A stretch of DNA of 51,344 nucleotides, taken from a virus. The notes below the pieces were generated by a model. That model saw nothing but the letters and a program-made list of their open reading frames with translations, was not told the DNA's origin and ran no database searches. Numbering within the stretch: the stretch's first letter is position 1; every line of letters begins with the position of its first letter. A program made the translations under genes and the position numbers. Shown here piece by piece: positions 7,576 to 12,590 of this stretch. Where the stretch lies: IMG/VR virus record IMGVR_UViG_3300033155_001120, positions 1 to 51,344 of that record, one strand, 5' to 3'.

Positions 7576-7901
7576 ACACATTTGATATAGATATAATTGC
7601 TGGTAGAGGTAGACAGGAAAGAGGTAAGGTATGTTTCCCTGATCGTGGGGATGAAGTTACCGAGGACAGCATAATTGTAATACCTCATGGTGGCGAAGCC
7701 TATCATATCCCGGGAATGAAATGTAAGGCTATCATTACCGAGATAGGAAACAGACTATGTCACTTGGCAATTGTCACCAGAGAGTTTGGTAAGGTAATGG
7801 TTAAGATGCCCAACGCTCTGGAAGAACTGAAAGACGTGGATCACGTCTGGATCAGATGTGGTGATGCCGGTCAGGGTATTGTTGCGGAGGTAAAAGGATA
7901 A
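7572..7901 (+). CDS. Lone PEP-utilising enzyme mobile (swivelling phosphohistidine) domain
   Basis: The C-terminal two-thirds match the swivel domain of pyruvate phosphate dikinase, PEP synthase and enzyme I. KAIITEIGNRLCHLAIVTRE (51-70) places His64 where the phosphorylated His lies in T-x-GG-x-x-S-H-x-A-I-V-A-R-E, and the end (WIRCGDAGQGIVAEV) matches the V-x-V-D-x-x-x-G-x-V finish. No PEP-binding or nucleotide-binding domain is present. It could serve as a phosphocarrier or decoy for a host kinase, but the role is unknown. Confidence 0.7.
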   Translation: MNTFDIDIIAGRGRQERGKVCFPDRGDEVTEDSIIVIPHGGEAYHIPGMKCKAIITEIGNRLCHLAIVTREFGKVMVKMPNALEELKDVDHVWIRCGDAGQGIVAEVKG

Positions 7902-8128
7902 TGAAAAAACTTTTATTAATTGTACCCCTAATGTTATTGGGTTGTGCAGGTGAGGATAGAGAAGAAGTTAAAAAGATTCAAAAAGCTATTGTAGAAGCAG
8001 CGCCTATAGCAGATACTTCGTATGACAGATTTAAAGAAGAGTCGGTAGCTTGTATAAACCTAGGCGGAGTACCCATTAGATCAGCGTGGGATGGGCGCAT
8101 GAAAGATTGTAAGTTCCCACCAAAATAA
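7901..8128 (+). CDS. Small lipoprotein (75 aa)
   Basis: The N-terminus is a type II signal peptide: MKK, a hydrophobic stretch and lipobox LLGC with Cys15. GED after the Cys gives Asp/Glu near +2/+3, which may favour inner-membrane retention. Mature residues are helical, then a two-Cys segment (CINLGG...KDCKF). Phage lipoproteins often act in superinfection exclusion, but nothing here proves that. Confidence 0.65.
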   Translation: MKKLLLIVPLMLLGCAGEDREEVKKIQKAIVEAAPIADTSYDRFKEESVACINLGGVPIRSAWDGRMKDCKFPPK

Positions 8129-8141
8129 AACGGAGAGAAGA

Positions 8142-8822
8142 ATGAGATCATTGTACCATAAACATTATGAGATGAACCCTGTCGGGCGTGACTATGTCAT
8201 GGGCGATCTTCATGGTGAGTATGATAAAATGTTTGAGTTCTTAGATGATATGGGATTCGACTTCGAGAAGGATCGCTTATTTTCCGTTGGTGATATTATA
8301 GACCGTGGGGAGAAGAGTTTAGAATGCTTGAAGCTAATCAGAGAGCCTTGGTTCCATGCTGTACAAGGTAATCATGAAGACATGATGCTAAATTCCGTGT
8401 TAGATGGCATGGACGGAGAGATGTGGTTAGCTAACGGAGGAATGTGGGCAGTGGATGTTCTTCCTGATACACTTTGGGAGCTATGTAACGAAGTTAGGGA
8501 GCTACCCTATGCTATGACAGTCAAAACAGCTAACGGCAAGGTAGGTATATGTCATGCAGAACCACCTACACGAAGATGGTCGGATGTAGAACACCCCACT
8601 ATATATGATGTCAATGTAATGCTGTGGTCTAGAAAGCTGGCAAAGATGGCTAGAAGTACTGGCCAGAGTCGTCATAATATTATAGTAGCTGGAGTGGATA
8701 ATGTCTACTGCGGTCATAGTGTTTTTAAAGAAGTAACACGCTTAGGAAATATTATATTTTTGGATACCGGGAGTGGATTTGATTTTGGTAGACTATCAAT
8801 AATGGAAATTTATAATGCCTAA
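8142..8822 (+). CDS. PP1/PP2A-like serine/threonine protein phosphatase
   Basis: The metallophosphatase signature is complete: GDLHG (21-25), GDIIDRG (50-56), GNHED (76-80), then His138 in GICHAE and His192 in VYCGHS. At 226 residues it matches the size of lambda-type phosphatases and E. coli PrpA/PrpB. It would dephosphorylate Ser/Thr or His residues, or related phosphoesters, using two metals. A GGAGAGAA site precedes the start. Confidence 0.9.
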   Translation: MRSLYHKHYEMNPVGRDYVMGDLHGEYDKMFEFLDDMGFDFEKDRLFSVGDIIDRGEKSLECLKLIREPWFHAVQGNHEDMMLNSVLDGMDGEMWLANGGMWAVDVLPDTLWELCNEVRELPYAMTVKTANGKVGICHAEPPTRRWSDVEHPTIYDVNVMLWSRKLAKMARSTGQSRHNIIVAGVDNVYCGHSVFKEVTRLGNIIFLDTGSGFDFGRLSIMEIYNA

Positions 8823-9024
8823 TATTATAGTTACAGTTATGACGAATGATCCTCTAGGCCGCTGGAAGAAATGGGAAGAGGGCATCCTTTTAGAAAACGA
8901 CTTTGAAAAGTATGACTACTTTGTAGAACTAAAACGCAAAGCAGGTTCTAAAATGGCTAGAAATTATTATTTTTATAAAGAGGAGGTATCGCTACATGAA
9001 CACATTACTACTGAACAGGATTAA
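8815..9024 (+). CDS. Small hypothetical protein (69 aa)
   Basis: It overlaps the phosphatase by 8 bases. It is charged and aromatic (EKYDYFVELKRKAG; ARNYYFYKEE), with no family match. Its 3' end contains the GAGGAGG ribosome-binding site of the next gene. Confidence 0.55.
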   Translation: MPNIIVTVMTNDPLGRWKKWEEGILLENDFEKYDYFVELKRKAGSKMARNYYFYKEEVSLHEHITTEQD

Positions 9025-9379
9025 AACCCCAGATGGTACCATTCTTACTAGCCGTACTAGACATGATTATGTAACTCATAAGGATGCAAATGGCTTAGAA
9101 TATATGGTGGATGGCGGGATAGACTACCAACGCTGTAATCTAAATAAGGATGCCCCACATGAAGATTTAAGTATTTACTCTGATGATGCCCATGAAAAAA
9201 TTCGTGCCGGATTCGAGTGGGGTGGTAGAGGCATAAACGGTGACCAGCCTCTTACCTACAAACCTCTTATGGCTATGAGTGATGACCACATTAAAGCTAT
9301 ACTGAAAACTCAAAACCATATTTCTATGATTGTGCGCGAGATATTTGCGAATGAGTTGAGATACAGGGAAGGCTTATGA
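8996..9379 (+). CDS. Conserved-looking phage protein of unknown function (127 aa)
   Basis: ATG 8996 follows a strong GAGGAGGT site. The N-terminal half (SRTRHDYVTHKDANGLEYMV then DGGIDYQR) recalls a group of uncharacterised T4-like and other phage proteins. The C-terminal half is helical. There is no catalytic assignment. Confidence 0.6.
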   Translation: MNTLLLNRIKTPDGTILTSRTRHDYVTHKDANGLEYMVDGGIDYQRCNLNKDAPHEDLSIYSDDAHEKIRAGFEWGGRGINGDQPLTYKPLMAMSDDHIKAILKTQNHISMIVREIFANELRYREGL

Positions 9380-9780
9380 TTAAGACACCACTATTAGCAG
9401 TTGATATTATCATTAAGATGCCTAATGAACCTTATAGTCCACTCGTGTTTATCGAGAGGAAGAACCCACCTCATGGTTGGGCATTCCCCGGGGGGTTCGT
9501 GGACATTGGCGAGTCTTTAGAGCAAGCGGCAATCCGTGAGGCTAAAGAGGAAACATCATTAGATATAGTTCTCAAAGGACTGTTAGGTTGTTACTCCGAT
9601 CCCGGTCGTGATCCGCGCATGCCCGTTGTCAGCGTAGTGTTTATGGCTGAGGCGGGGGGTACTCCAGAGGCTGCAGATGATGCCACCAACATATTCCTTG
9701 GTGACATGTTATCTTATCCGACAAATTTAGCTTTTGACCATAGTAAAATTTTACAAGATTACTTAAAGGCTACGAAATGA
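9376..9780 (+). CDS. Nudix hydrolase, ADP-ribose pyrophosphatase-like
   Basis: The Nudix box spans 40-62: G40, E46, then REAKEET at 54-60 with metal-binding Glu55, Glu58 and Glu59. The usual late Gly is Ser61. Downstream YSDPGRDPRMPVVSVVFMA is typical of bacterial ADP-ribose or NAD-linked Nudix enzymes. The protein would hydrolyse a nucleoside diphosphate linked to another moiety. The same early region encodes a NADAR protein, so both could touch ADP-ribose metabolism, which is inference. Confidence 0.88.
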   Translation: MIKTPLLAVDIIIKMPNEPYSPLVFIERKNPPHGWAFPGGFVDIGESLEQAAIREAKEETSLDIVLKGLLGCYSDPGRDPRMPVVSVVFMAEAGGTPEAADDATNIFLGDMLSYPTNLAFDHSKILQDYLKATK

Positions 9781-10148
9781 AATACCTAGTTATATTAATA
9801 TTATTATCGGTCTCTTTTAATGCTCAAGCATTAGAAAAGGACTACAATGTGCCATGGTGTAAAAGCCAAAACGGCCTATGGGAAGGGTCAGCCATCACTG
9901 TACGTGACCAGTACACTGGGAAGGTTGAGGGCTATATTGATTGTCTAACAGCCACACACGCCATTGAGGCTGATTTTGATACCAAGTGGAAGGAGTCTGT
10001 AGCTCAAGCACTCTGGTACGCTCATAACACAGGCAAACGAGCCGGTATCCTACTAATAACTAAACCTAGCAGCTCTGGAGAGAAAAAACTTCGTGATTTA
10101 GTGAATGGCCTAGGATTACCTATTGACATTTGGACTGTTCCGAAATGA
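9777..10148 (+). CDS. Exported protein with possible PD-(D/E)xK-like core (123 aa)
   Basis: Residues 1-18 form a signal peptide with AxA-type cleavage (NAQA then LEKDY). The mature part, CLTATHAIEADFDTKWKESV then QALWYAHNTGKRAGILLIT, resembles small uncharacterised proteins in which an E-x-D-x-x-x-K-W motif suggests a degenerate nuclease fold. Two Cys residues could form a disulphide in the periplasm. The fold call is tentative. Confidence 0.5.
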   Translation: MKYLVILILLSVSFNAQALEKDYNVPWCKSQNGLWEGSAITVRDQYTGKVEGYIDCLTATHAIEADFDTKWKESVAQALWYAHNTGKRAGILLITKPSSSGEKKLRDLVNGLGLPIDIWTVPK

Positions 10149-10315
10149 GTACCCATGATTTCAGTGAAGTAAGTTTTAGAGTTCATTTCAACAACATAAA
10201 CGAGGCTATGTCAGCAGGGTTTAGTAAGAATGAGATAACTAAAGTTACAGAGTCATGGACAGACCCTAAGACTTGGGAGAAATGCGGTAGAGTAACATAT
10301 TATGTTGATATTTAA
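10145..10315 (+). CDS. Small hypothetical protein (56 aa)
   Basis: ATG 10145 overlaps the preceding TGA as ATGA. This is the last gene of the early block before the RNA region. It is a small mixed alpha/beta protein with no recognised domain. Confidence 0.55.
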   Translation: MSTHDFSEVSFRVHFNNINEAMSAGFSKNEITKVTESWTDPKTWEKCGRVTYYVDI

Positions 10316-10324
10316 GAAAAGCCC

Positions 10325-10352
10325 TTGACACATCCTAAAAAGAGAGTATGAT
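10325..10352 (+). promoter_or_regulatory. Sigma70 promoter of tRNA unit 1
   Basis: TTGACA (10325-10330), a 16-base spacer and TATGAT (10347-10352) give a near-consensus promoter. Transcription would start near 10359, one base before the leader ATG at 10360, so the leader mRNA is essentially leaderless. Confidence 0.8.
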
Positions 10353-10359
10353 ACGCAGA

Positions 10360-10446
10360 ATGAAAACTTATTCACAACAGCCCAGCTTCTTTCAACCGTG
10401 CCCATTCTGGCTCGGTGCTCGTCTGTGTGAGGAAAAAAGTTATTAG
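10360..10446 (+). CDS. tRNA-unit leader peptide 1 (28 aa), putative attenuator sensor
   Basis: The ORF starts one base after the predicted transcription start and has no Shine-Dalgarno site. It has three parts: a head (MKTYS), a sensor block at residues 6-17 (QQPSFFQPCPFW) and a tail ending ARLCEEKSY. Eleven of the 12 sensor residues are Gln, Pro, Phe, Cys or Trp, exactly the charged amino acids of the downstream Gln, Trp, Pro, Pro, Cys and Phe tRNAs. Synonyms are sampled: CAA and CAG; CCC, CCG and CCA; TTC and TTT. A second leader at 11585 has the same length and tail. The likely role is ribosome stalling that controls the following terminator, not the peptide itself. Confidence 0.75.
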   Translation: MKTYSQQPSFFQPCPFWLGARLCEEKSY

Positions 10447-10508
10447 TTAGTTAAGTTTTAAATAACAGAATTCACAGGCGAGATACTCATAAGGTATCTC
10501 GCCTTTTT
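10420..10508 (+). promoter_or_regulatory. Attenuator of tRNA unit 1: antiterminator arm and terminator
   Basis: CGTCTGTG (10420-10427, leader codons 21-23) can pair over 8 positions with CACAGGCG (10473-10480), with one T-G pair. That distal arm overlaps the first four bases of the terminator stem (10477-10486 with 10494-10503), so the two hairpins exclude each other. A further hairpin, CCGTGCC with GGCTCGG, sits just upstream within the sensor codons. A ribosome stalled in the sensor block would leave CGTCTGTG free to form the antiterminator. This is inferred from sequence only. Confidence 0.65.
10477..10508 (+). terminator. Strong intrinsic terminator before tRNA unit 1
   Basis: A perfect 10-bp stem, GGCGAGATAC with GTATCTCGCC, closes a 7-base loop and is followed by TTTTT. 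It lies between the promoter and the first tRNA, so the tRNAs depend on read-through or on processing of a read-through transcript. Confidence 0.85.
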
Positions 10509-10514
10509 ACGTTT

Positions 10515-10588
10515 AGGGGATTGGTGTAATGGTAACACCTCAGGTTTTGAGCCTGATGTTGGGAGTTCGAGCCTCTCATCCTCTGCCA
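10515..10588 (+). tRNA. tRNA-Gln (TTG)
   Basis: Acceptor AGGGGAT pairs with ATCCTCT, CCA is encoded, and the anticodon loop TTTTGAG is closed by TCAGG/CCTGA. First tRNA of unit 1. Gln appears three times in leader peptide 1. Confidence 0.88.
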
Positions 10589-10595
10589 GTTTAAT

Positions 10596-10668
10596 GGGAA
10601 AGTCAGCCTAGGGGCGGCAAGGTCTCCAAAGCCGAAGCGGGTGGGTTCGAATCCTACCTTTCTCGCCA
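10596..10668 (+). tRNA. tRNA-Trp (CCA), weak anticodon stem
   Basis: Acceptor GGGAAAG pairs with CTTTCTC, the T-arm is GTGGG-TTCGAAT-CCTAC, and CCA is encoded. The anticodon loop CTCCAAA gives CCA, but only three of five stem pairs form (the outer A-A and A-G do not). It may be decaying or rely on modified geometry. Trp occurs once in leader 1. Confidence 0.7.
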
Positions 10669-10675
10669 GTTTTAT

Positions 10676-10751
10676 CAGAGTGTAGCTGAGTTTGGTTTAG
10701 CACCGCGTTTGGGGCGCGGGGACGTAGGTTCGAATCCTACTATTCTGACCA
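10676..10751 (+). tRNA. tRNA-Pro (TGG)
   Basis: Acceptor CAGAGTG/TATTCTG, anticodon stem CCGCG/CGCGG with loop TTTGGGG, T-arm GTAGG-TTCGAAT-CCTAC, encoded CCA. G37 is as expected for Pro. Confidence 0.9.
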
Positions 10752-10758
10752 GTTTAAT

Positions 10759-10836
10759 CTGAGTGTAGCTCAGTTTGTGTAGAGTACTCGCCTTGGACGC
10801 GAGAGGTCGTAGGTTCGATTCCTACCACTCAGACCA
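10759..10836 (+). tRNA. Second tRNA-Pro-like gene (TGG)
   Basis: Acceptor CTGAGTG/CACTCAG is perfect, T-arm GTAGG-TTCGATT-CCTAC, encoded CCA. The anticodon stem CTCGC/GCGAG closes loop CTTGGAC, so the anticodon reads TGG, but position 37 is A and not the G usual in Pro tRNAs. It is probably a diverged duplicate of the previous gene. Confidence 0.78.
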
Positions 10837-10904
10837 GTTTAGACTATCTTTTTGATTTTAAGGTGATATACTGATGAGTCACTAAAGACACCGAGGAGGT
10901 AGTC

Positions 10905-11297
10905 ATGAGTAAGAAGAAATCAGAACAATTAGGTATGAATCCTAGCACCGCTTCACATAGGTTAGTTAAAGATGTGTTGTTTAAACTCCTTATCGAAGCA
11001 GGTCATACTTGTTTTCAATGTGGAGAGGAATTGACGAGGGATACTTTTAGTATTGAGCACATGGAACCTTGGTTGGACAGCGAAGACCCTCTGGGACTAT
11101 ACTTTAACTTAGAAAATATAGCTTTCAGTCATAAGTCTTGTAACTATGCAGCTAGTAGAACGCCGTATAAAAAATACTTTTCCGAAACAGAATTACAAGA
11201 AGCAAGCAACCGATGGCAAAAAGAATACAAAGAAAGGCAAGGTGTAGAAAAAAGGAAAGAAGTACGGAAAGCACAATATTTAAGAACAGGAAAATAA
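10905..11297 (+). CDS. HNH endonuclease, homing-type, inside tRNA unit 1
   Basis: The HNH fold is visible: CFQCG (C36, C39), IEHMEPW with His52, YFNLENIAFSHKSCN with Asn68 and His76, and Cys79. Basic tails flank it. Such free-standing HNH enzymes cut DNA and spread by homing. A GGAGG site precedes ATG 10905, and an extended -10 (TGATATACT) lies upstream. Its stop codon is one base before tRNA-Cys, which shows insertion between tRNA genes. Confidence 0.85.
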   Translation: MSKKKSEQLGMNPSTASHRLVKDVLFKLLIEAGHTCFQCGEELTRDTFSIEHMEPWLDSEDPLGLYFNLENIAFSHKSCNYAASRTPYKKYFSETELQEASNRWQKEYKERQGVEKRKEVRKAQYLRTGK

Positions 11298-11298
11298 T

Positions 11299-11374
11299 GT
11301 ACCGGTGGCTCGAAAAGATAGGCAGCGGCCTGCAAAGTCGTTTTATGGGGTGGCGGAATCCCCTCGGTACTCCA
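11299..11374 (+). tRNA. tRNA-Cys (GCA) with atypical T-arm
   Basis: Acceptor GTACCGG/TCGGTAC, discriminator T (the Cys identity base), encoded CCA. Anticodon stem GCGGC/GTCGT closes CTGCAAA. The T-arm is GGGGT-GGCGGAA-TCCCC, without the TTCRA loop, so it is non-canonical. It begins one base after the HNH stop. Confidence 0.72.
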
Positions 11375-11381
11375 ATTTATT

Positions 11382-11458
11382 GCCCCTGTAGCTGAGATAG
11401 TTACAAGCGTCCGGTTGAAGCCCGGAAGACGAAGGTGCGAGCACTTCCGGGGGCACCA
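11382..11458 (+). tRNA. tRNA-Phe (GAA)
   Basis: Acceptor GCCCCTG/CGGGGGC, anticodon stem TCCGG/CCGGA with loop TTGAAGC, discriminator A, encoded CCA. The T-loop reads TGCGAGC, slightly off consensus. Confidence 0.85.
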
Positions 11459-11463
11459 ATTTA

Positions 11464-11530
11464 TGCGTAGTTTAAGAGGAAGAACGCACCTATAAGAGGG
11501 TGAAGTGTGGGATTCGAGTTCCCTCCGCAA
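11464..11530 (+). tRNA. Degenerate or minimal tRNA-like gene
   Basis: TGCGTAG pairs with CTCCGCA at six of seven positions. A TTCGAGT T-loop and a CACC/GGTG arm are present, but the arm has an 8-base loop (TATAAGAG), the element is only about 67 bases long, and CCA is not encoded (ACTT follows). It sits at the end of unit 1 after the usual ATTTA spacer. The anticodon cannot be assigned safely. Confidence 0.4.
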
Positions 11531-11549
11531 CTTAATTTCAAAAAGGGAC

Positions 11550-11577
11550 TTGACACAATCAAAAAGAAGAGTATAAT
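11550..11577 (+). promoter_or_regulatory. Sigma70 promoter of tRNA unit 2
   Basis: TTGACA (11550-11555), a 16-base spacer and TATAAT (11572-11577) match consensus. The predicted start at 11584 is one base before the leader ATG (11585), as in unit 1. Confidence 0.85.
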
Positions 11578-11584
11578 CACCCCC

Positions 11585-11671
11585 ATGAACACATTTAACC
11601 TCCTATCAGAACTGAGTTATTTATCTGAATCCTTGGATTCGGCTCATCTGTGTGAGGAAAAAAGTATTTAG
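11585..11671 (+). CDS. tRNA-unit leader peptide 2 (28 aa), putative attenuator sensor
   Basis: It has the same length and layout as leader 1: a head (MNTFN), a sensor block at residues 6-19 (LLSELSYLSESLDS) and a tail ending AHLCEEKSI. Thirteen of the 14 sensor residues are Leu, Ser, Glu or Tyr, the amino acids matching the Leu, Leu, Leu, Glu, Glu, Tyr, Ser and Ser anticodons downstream. The five Leu codons are all different (CTC, CTA, CTG, TTA, TTG) and so are the five Ser codons (TCA, AGT, TCT, TCC, TCG). This looks like deliberate sampling of isoacceptors. The start is leaderless by promoter position. Confidence 0.78.
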   Translation: MNTFNLLSELSYLSESLDSAHLCEEKSI

Positions 11672-11733
11672 TTAATTAATTTTTCAAAGTAATAACACAG
11701 ATGGGCTACCCGAATAAGGTAGCCCATTTTTTT
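11645..11733 (+). promoter_or_regulatory. Attenuator of tRNA unit 2: antiterminator arm and terminator
   Basis: CATCTGTGT (11645-11653) pairs perfectly with ACACAGATG (11695-11703), which overlaps the first three bases of the terminator stem. Relative to unit 1 the second pair changes from G-C to A-T on both strands, a compensatory change that supports the pairing. A CTGAATC/GATTCGG hairpin lies just upstream in the sensor codons, at the same place as the one in unit 1. The linker TGTGTGAGGAAAAAAGT is conserved in both. Confidence 0.68.
11701..11733 (+). terminator. Strong intrinsic terminator before tRNA unit 2
   Basis: A 10-bp perfect stem, ATGGGCTACC with GGTAGCCCAT, closes a 7-base loop (CGAATAA) and runs into seven T residues. 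It separates the leader ORF from the unit 2 genes. Confidence 0.88.
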
Positions 11734-11750
11734 ATGTTTGGGAGTATAGA

Positions 11751-11951
11751 ATGAAATATTATTTTAGAGGTCGGCTGATACTAGAGTACGACATAGAACG
11801 TAAAGATTTAAGAGTCACTGAGGACTTTAATATCTGTAAGTTTATACCAGAGGACTACCTGCTGATAGCAGAGTTCATGGACAAAATCTACAGACTACAA
11901 ATGGGTATGTCAGTGACAGATGAGGAGCTAAAAGATATAGAAGTAGATTAG
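11751..11951 (+). CDS. Small hypothetical protein (66 aa) at the head of tRNA unit 2
   Basis: A GGGAG site precedes ATG 11751. The protein is acidic and helical after a short beta start (YYFRGRLILEYDIERKDL), with no recognised family. It lies directly behind the unit 2 terminator and ends three bases before tRNA-Leu, so its expression would follow the same read-through as the tRNAs. Confidence 0.6.
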   Translation: MKYYFRGRLILEYDIERKDLRVTEDFNICKFIPEDYLLIAEFMDKIYRLQMGMSVTDEELKDIEVD

Positions 11952-11954
11952 TAT

Positions 11955-12038
11955 GGGTCGGTGGTGGAAGTGGTATACACAGTGGGTTCAAACCCCGCGC
12001 CGAAAGGATTGAGGGTTCGAGTCCCTCCTGACCTACCA
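11955..12038 (+). tRNA. tRNA-Leu (CAA)
   Basis: Class II tRNA of 84 bases. Acceptor GGGTCGG/CTGACCT, anticodon stem GTGGG/CCCGC with loop TTCAAAC, long variable arm, T-arm GAGGG-TTCGAGT-CCCTC, encoded CCA. Confidence 0.9.
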
Positions 12039-12045
12039 GTTTAAT

Positions 12046-12129
12046 GTCGGGGTGGTGGAAGGGTATACACAGGGGATTTAAAATCCCCCGCCTTTGGGAT
12101 TGAGAGTTCGAATCTCTCCTCCGATACCA
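12046..12129 (+). tRNA. tRNA-Leu (TAA)
   Basis: Class II tRNA of 84 bases. Acceptor GTCGGGG/CTCCGAT, anticodon stem GGGGA/TCCCC with loop TTTAAAA, T-arm GAGAG-TTCGAAT-CTCTC, encoded CCA. Confidence 0.9.
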
Positions 12130-12143
12130 AATTTAAGTTTTAA

Positions 12144-12227
12144 GCCGTGGTGGTGGAATGGTATACACATTGGTTTTAGAAACCAACGCCGCAAGGATTG
12201 AGGGTTCGACTCCCTCCTACGGTACCA
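12144..12227 (+). tRNA. tRNA-Leu (TAG)
   Basis: Class II tRNA of 84 bases. Acceptor GCCGTGG/CTACGGT, anticodon stem TTGGT/ACCAA with loop TTTAGAA, T-arm GAGGG-TTCGACT-CCCTC, encoded CCA. The three Leu genes share D-arm and variable-arm sequence and look like a duplicated family. Confidence 0.9.
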
Positions 12228-12233
12228 GTTTAG

Positions 12234-12262
12234 TGCGGAGATTAGAGGCCTTATTCTCCGCA
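12234..12262 (+). ncRNA. 29-base acceptor-stem-like hairpin between tRNAs
   Basis: TGCGGAGA pairs perfectly with TCTCCGCA around a 13-base loop. It is flanked by the same GTTTA spacers as the tRNAs. The stem resembles the acceptor of the degenerate gene at 11464 (CTCCGCA on the 3' side). It may be a tRNA gene with its body deleted, or a processing hairpin. Confidence 0.5.
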
Positions 12263-12272
12263 AAAGTTTAAT

Positions 12273-12357
12273 GTTGCGATATACAAGTGGCTAAAGTAAC
12301 TAGGTTTTCACCCTAGTCCGTACCGGTTCACGGGTTCGAATCCCGTTCGCAATACCA
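12273..12357 (+). tRNA. tRNA with Glu anticodon (TTC) on a class II body
   Basis: Acceptor GTTGCGA/TCGCAAT, discriminator A, encoded CCA, T-arm ACGGG-TTCGAAT-CCCGT. A six-pair ACTAGG/CCTAGT stem closes TTTTCAC, so the anticodon is TTC. The variable region is 13 bases with a CCG/CGG stem, giving 85 bases in all. The D-arm AAGTGGCTAAAG is close to bacterial tRNA-Tyr. Glu is present in leader 2, in agreement with a Glu role, but the body is unusual. Confidence 0.8.
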
Positions 12358-12364
12358 GTTTTAC

Positions 12365-12451
12365 GACGTGATATACAAGTGGCTAAAGTAGCTAGGTTCT
12401 CAACCTAGTCCTCACGAGGGTTCATGGGTTCGAATCCCATTCATGTCACCA
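12365..12451 (+). tRNA. tRNA with Glu anticodon (CTC) on a class II body
   Basis: Sister of the preceding gene: acceptor GACGTGA/TCATGTC, discriminator A, stem CTAGG/CCTAG with loop TTCTCAA, 15-base variable arm, T-arm ATGGG-TTCGAAT-CCCAT, encoded CCA. Confidence 0.8.
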
Positions 12452-12458
12452 AGTTTAA

Positions 12459-12552
12459 GGTCAGAAGCTCGATATTGGTTTAAGCGGGGGCGGTCTGTAA
12501 AACCGTACAGGGGCTAGACCCCGTGATGGTTCGATTCCATCTCTGACCACCA
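12459..12552 (+). tRNA. tRNA-Tyr (GTA)
   Basis: Acceptor GGTCAGA/TCTGACC, anticodon stem GCGGT/ACCGT with loop CTGTAAA, long variable arm with GGGG/CCCC, T-arm GATGG-TTCGATT-CCATC, discriminator A, encoded CCA. At 94 bases it is longer than the usual 85. Confidence 0.88.
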
Positions 12553-12554
12553 AT

Positions 12555-12583
12555 TTGACAAGATAAGGATTACGTGGTAGGTT
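12555..12583 (+). promoter_or_regulatory. Promoter for the second HNH gene
   Basis: TTGACA (12555-12560), a 17-base spacer and TAGGTT with an upstream TGG (extended -10). The predicted start near 12590 is one base before the HNH ATG. An inverted repeat AAGGATTA/TAATCCTT spans the spacer and start region and could be an operator. Confidence 0.5.
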
Positions 12584-12590
12584 AATCCTT

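Noticed and set aside
12078-12263. Minus-strand ORF of 61 codons with an RRRESNPQSLRR-type text
   Set aside because: It is the antisense translation of the tRNA-Leu T-arms and loops, a well-known source of spurious protein annotations. No RBS or coupling.
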